From: Peptidiphaga gingivicola
GTDB lineage: Bacteria; Actinomycetota; Actinomycetes; Actinomycetales; Actinomycetaceae
DNA: 64,000 bases
Assembly: GCF_001652275.1 (NCBI RefSeq)
Contig: NZ_LVZK01000001.1
Coordinates: 1,426,001-1,490,000, forward strand
Reading direction: 5' to 3'
The stretch's first letter is position 1; every line of letters begins with the position of its first letter. Shown here in pieces: positions 61,519-64,000 of the stretch. The translations under genes were made by a program, and so were the position numbers. The notes under the pieces were generated by a model that saw nothing but the letters and a program-made list of their open reading frames with translations, was not told the DNA's origin and did no database searches.

Positions 61519-62776
61519 GCTGAGCCTCCACCGCCTCGTCGGTCACGTCGTCGTCGGCGTCGCGCCAGTCCTCGGGCAGCAGGTGGTCGAGGACGTCGTC
61601 GACGGAGACCGCGCCGATGAGCGAATCGTCGTCGACGACGGGCAGCGCCGTCAGGTTGTAGGTCGCCAGAAGCCGCGTCACCGTGCCGATTCCCGCGGAG
61701 GCCGAGATGGCCTCGATGTCGGTGTCGAGGATCGTCCCGATCATCGCCGAGGGGGCTTCGCGCAGGGCGCGCTGTATGTGCACGACGCCGAGGAACCGGC
61801 CCGTCGGGGTCTCCAGGGGCGGCCTGCAGACGAACATGATGGCCGCCAGGGCGGGCGGGATGTCGGCGCGCCGCGCAGAGGCGAGGGCCGTGGCGATCGT
61901 CGCCTCGGGCGGAAGGACGATCGGCTCGGTGGTCATGAGGCCGCCGGCCGTCCGCTCCTCGTAGGCAAGCAGGCGCCTGACGTCCTGGGCCTCCTCCGGC
62001 TCCATGCGCTCGAGCAGCTCGGCGGCCTGGTCGGTCGGCAGCTCGGCGACGAGGTCGGCGGCGTCGTCGGGCTGCATGACGTCGAGGACGTCGGCCGCCC
62101 GCTCCATGTCGAGACTGGAGAGAATCTCGATCCTGTCCTCGTCGCCGAGCTCCTCCAGGATGTCGGCCAGGCGCTCGTCCGTCAGCTCGCTGGCCACCGC
62201 CTGCATGCGCCCGGCGGGCAGCTCGCGCAGCACGTCGGCGACGTCGGCGGGCTTGAGCTCGTTGATCTGGGCGAGGATCGAGACGTTGCCCTGGACCGCC
62301 GCGGGATTCATGAGCCCGGTGACCTCGCGGACGGGCACCGTGAAGGACCGCTGGCCGCCGACGGAGCGTTTGCCCGTGCGCACATACAGCGAGGTCAACT
62401 GCCATTCGCGGGGCTTCGTCTGAGTGATGGCGACGTCGATGACGACGGCCTCTTCGTTCGTCTCGCGCAGGTGGACGTGGCGTTCGATGAGCTGCGCGAA
62501 AACGAGCGTCTCGGCCGGACGCTGGGAGAAGCGGCGGATGTTGACGATTCCGGTGGTGATGACCTGGCCGTTGGCTATCGAGGTGACGCGGGTGAGCGGG
62601 AGGAAGACGCGGCGCTTTCCCACCACCTCGACGACGAGGCCGACGGCCAGCGGATCGCCTTTCAGGCGGAAGAGAGCTACGACGTCGTAGACCGTGCCCA
62701 CCTGGTCTCCTATGGGGTCGAAGACGGGCGTGCCGATGAGCCTTGCCGCGTATACGGTCTGAGCCTGCCGCTTCAT
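61511..62776 (-). CDS. soluble MgtE-N / CBS domain protein with PRC-barrel-like start
   Basis: 421 residues. Residues about 8-90 are beta-rich and PRC-barrel-like (LIGTPVFDPIGDQVGTVYDV). Residues about 165-285 form the MgtE N-terminal superhelix (DVADVLRELPAG, DILEELGDEDRIEIL, DVMQPDDAADLVAELP). Two CBS motifs follow (about 285-405, [41 protein letters not shown]). The membrane domain of MgtE magnesium channels is absent, so this is a cytosolic sensor-like protein; its partner may be the adjacent DUF1003 membrane protein. The ATG at 62776 has AGGAGGA upstream. Confidence 0.87.
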   Translation of the reverse strand: MKRQAQTVYAARLIGTPVFDPIGDQVGTVYDVVALFRLKGDPLAVGLVVEVVGKRRVFLPLTRVTSIANGQVITTGIVNIRRFSQRPAETLVFAQLIERHVHLRETNEEAVVIDVAITQTKPREWQLTSLYVRTGKRSVGGQRSFTVPVREVTGLMNPAAVQGNVSILAQINELKPADVADVLRELPAGRMQAVASELTDERLADILEELGDEDRIEILSSLDMERAADVLDVMQPDDAADLVAELPTDQAAELLERMEPEEAQDVRRLLAYEERTAGGLMTTEPIVLPPEATIATALASARRADIPPALAAIMFVCRPPLETPTGRFLGVVHIQRALREAPSAMIGTILDTDIEAISASAGIGTVTRLLATYNLTALPVVDDDSLIGAVSVDDVLDHLLPEDWRDADDDVTDEAVEAQHV

Positions 62777-62785
62777 GGATTCCTC

Positions 62786-64000
62786 CTATCGCGCGACGGA
62801 CGCCATCCAGGCCTCGATTTCGGGGATGGTGCGCGGAATTCCTTCAGAGATGCGAATGGCGCCGGAGTCGGTCACCACGACGTCGTCCTCGATGCGGACC
62901 CCGATGCCGCGGAACCTCTCGGGCACGAGAAGGTCGTCCTCGCGGAAGTACAGGCCCGGCTCGATCGTGAAGATCATGCCCGGGGCGAGCTCGGCCTCGA
63001 CGTACATTTCGCGGCGGGCTTGGGCGCAGTCGTGGACGTCCAAGCCCAGGTGGTGGCTCGTGCCGTGCGGCATCCAGCGGCGGTGGAAGCCGCCGCCTTC
63101 GGCGAGCGATTCGGCCGCGGTCCCAGGAAGCATGCCCCACCCCTCCAGCCTTGCGGCGATGACCTCCATCGCGGCGTCGTGGACGTCGGAGAACTTGCAG
63201 CCGGGCTCCTGTGCGCGGGCGAAGGCGGCGTCGGCCGCGTCCAGGACGGCCTGGTAGACCTCGGCCTGGGCGGGGGAGAAGACGCCGTCGACGGGCAGAG
63301 TCCTCGTGATGTCGGCCGTGTAAAGGGAGTCCATTTCGACGCCGGCGTCCACCAGGATGAGCTCGCCGTCGCGCACCGCGCCGTCGTTGTCGATCCAGTG
63401 GAGCGTGTTGGCGTGGTTGCCCGAGGCGGCGATCGTGTCGTATCCCAGACCGTTGCCCTCCTCGCGGGCCTTGGCGTGGAAGGCTCCCTCGACGACGCGC
63501 TCGCCGCGCCTGTGCCCCTTGGCCCGGCCGAGCGAGGCGAGGATCGCCTCGAAGCCCTCGTGGGTGGCGGCGACCGCCTTGCGCATCTCCTCGATCTCAA
63601 AATCGTCCTTGACGAGGCGCAGCTCGGCGAGGGCCTCCGCCAGCTCGGTGTCGAGCTTCGCGCAGCTCTCGGCGATTCCCGCGCTTTCGCGCAGGTCGAT
63701 CACCTGGGACTCGACGGAGGCGTCGACGCCGGAGACGACCGCCATCTGCACCTGGCCGAGGTCTTTGGCCAGGGCGTCCCCGAGGGTGTCGATCGCGGCG
63801 CATTTGAGGCCGGTGAGGGTGGACATCTCCTCGAGCGAGGGCCGTGCGCCCACCCAGAATTCGCCGTAGCGCGCGTCGGCGTAGAACTCCTCCGACGATC
63901 GCGAGGCGCGCGGATGGAAATAGAGTGTCGCCTCGTGTTCGTCTCCGACCGGGTTGAGGACCAGCACCGAATCCGGTTCGAGCTCGCCGCCGAGCCCCGT
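62786..64000 (-). CDS. pepP: Xaa-Pro aminopeptidase (M24B), N-terminus cut by window edge
   Basis: The frame is open to the right edge; at least 404 residues are visible, ending at TAG 62786-62788. The N-terminal aminopeptidase-P domain (TGLGGELEPDSVLVLNPVGD) leads to the creatinase fold. Metal ligands are in VDAGVEMDSLYTADITRTLP (two Asp), HGTSHHLGLDVHD (His), FTIEPGLYF (Glu) and GVRIEDDVVVT (Glu). It removes N-terminal residues preceding proline; cytosolic, dimanganese. It lies nine bases upstream of the MgtE-like gene on the same strand. Confidence 0.93.
   Translation of the reverse strand, partial: TGLGGELEPDSVLVLNPVGDEHEATLYFHPRASRSSEEFYADARYGEFWVGARPSLEEMSTLTGLKCAAIDTLGDALAKDLGQVQMAVVSGVDASVESQVIDLRESAGIAESCAKLDTELAEALAELRLVKDDFEIEEMRKAVAATHEGFEAILASLGRAKGHRRGERVVEGAFHAKAREEGNGLGYDTIAASGNHANTLHWIDNDGAVRDGELILVDAGVEMDSLYTADITRTLPVDGVFSPAQAEVYQAVLDAADAAFARAQEPGCKFSDVHDAAMEVIAARLEGWGMLPGTAAESLAEGGGFHRRWMPHGTSHHLGLDVHDCAQARREMYVEAELAPGMIFTIEPGLYFREDDLLVPERFRGIGVRIEDDVVVTDSGAIRISEGIPRTIPEIEAWMASVAR

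Overview
The window is about 64 kb of high-GC DNA. Codon use, GTG/TTG starts, a type I fatty acid synthase with a separate holo-ACP synthase, a DUF3117 microprotein and an Mrp / DUF1003 / MgtE-CBS block all point to an actinobacterium. I infer something near the Actinomycetaceae; no rRNA is present to prove it. No rRNA, tRNA, CRISPR array, transposase or phage integrase was seen.

Layout. 1-8.4 kb: the tail of a membrane protein, two near-identical tandem amino-acid permeases, a 5'-truncated OPT oligopeptide transporter, a CorC/HlyC CBS protein and a eukaryote-type duplicated phosphofructokinase. 8.6-10.2 kb: a sharply AT-richer island of small overlapping ORFs that look like WXG100/type VII-secretion partners, two of which carry a frameshifting lesion. 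10.5-18.7 kb: an acidic coiled-coil-like protein, a secreted alpha-amylase, a cytosolic type I pullulanase and glucose-6-phosphate isomerase. 18.7-22.2 kb: a second AT-rich stretch with a WXG100-like gene and a 694-residue Arg/Ala/Gly-rich protein. 22.3-37.7 kb: mdh, then a lipid-synthesis run: biotin ligase, biotin carboxylase/BCCP, carboxyltransferase, FAS-I and AcpS. Biotinylation, malonyl-CoA supply, the synthase and its phosphopantetheinylation are thus encoded together.

38.2-45.6 kb: an esterase lipoprotein, a LURP-one-related protein, then the tightly coupled glyA-folD-xth-yihY-manC operon (one-carbon metabolism, DNA repair, envelope). 45.6-56.8 kb: a nucleoside uptake and salvage cluster, consisting of a BMP-type binding lipoprotein, a double-NBD ATPase, two permeases, cytidine deaminase, thymidine phosphorylase, deoxyribose-phosphate aldolase, a phosphohexo/pentomutase and purine nucleoside phosphorylase. 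Together these would turn imported nucleosides into bases and glycolytic/pentose intermediates. 56.9-64 kb: dapE, a LOG-family protein, DUF3117, an O-methyltransferase, Mrp, DUF1003, a soluble MgtE-N/CBS protein and a partial Xaa-Pro aminopeptidase.

The most unusual signal is not a gene. Many gene 3' ends, stop codon included, are followed by a short (8-23 bp) slightly decayed tandem copy of themselves, and several intergenic gaps are built from 15-23 bp tandem units. A 19-bp period recurs at three unrelated loci with different unit sequences. In at least three cases the duplication supplies a second in-frame stop codon. One further 23-bp duplication has frame-shifted a gene in the AT-rich island.
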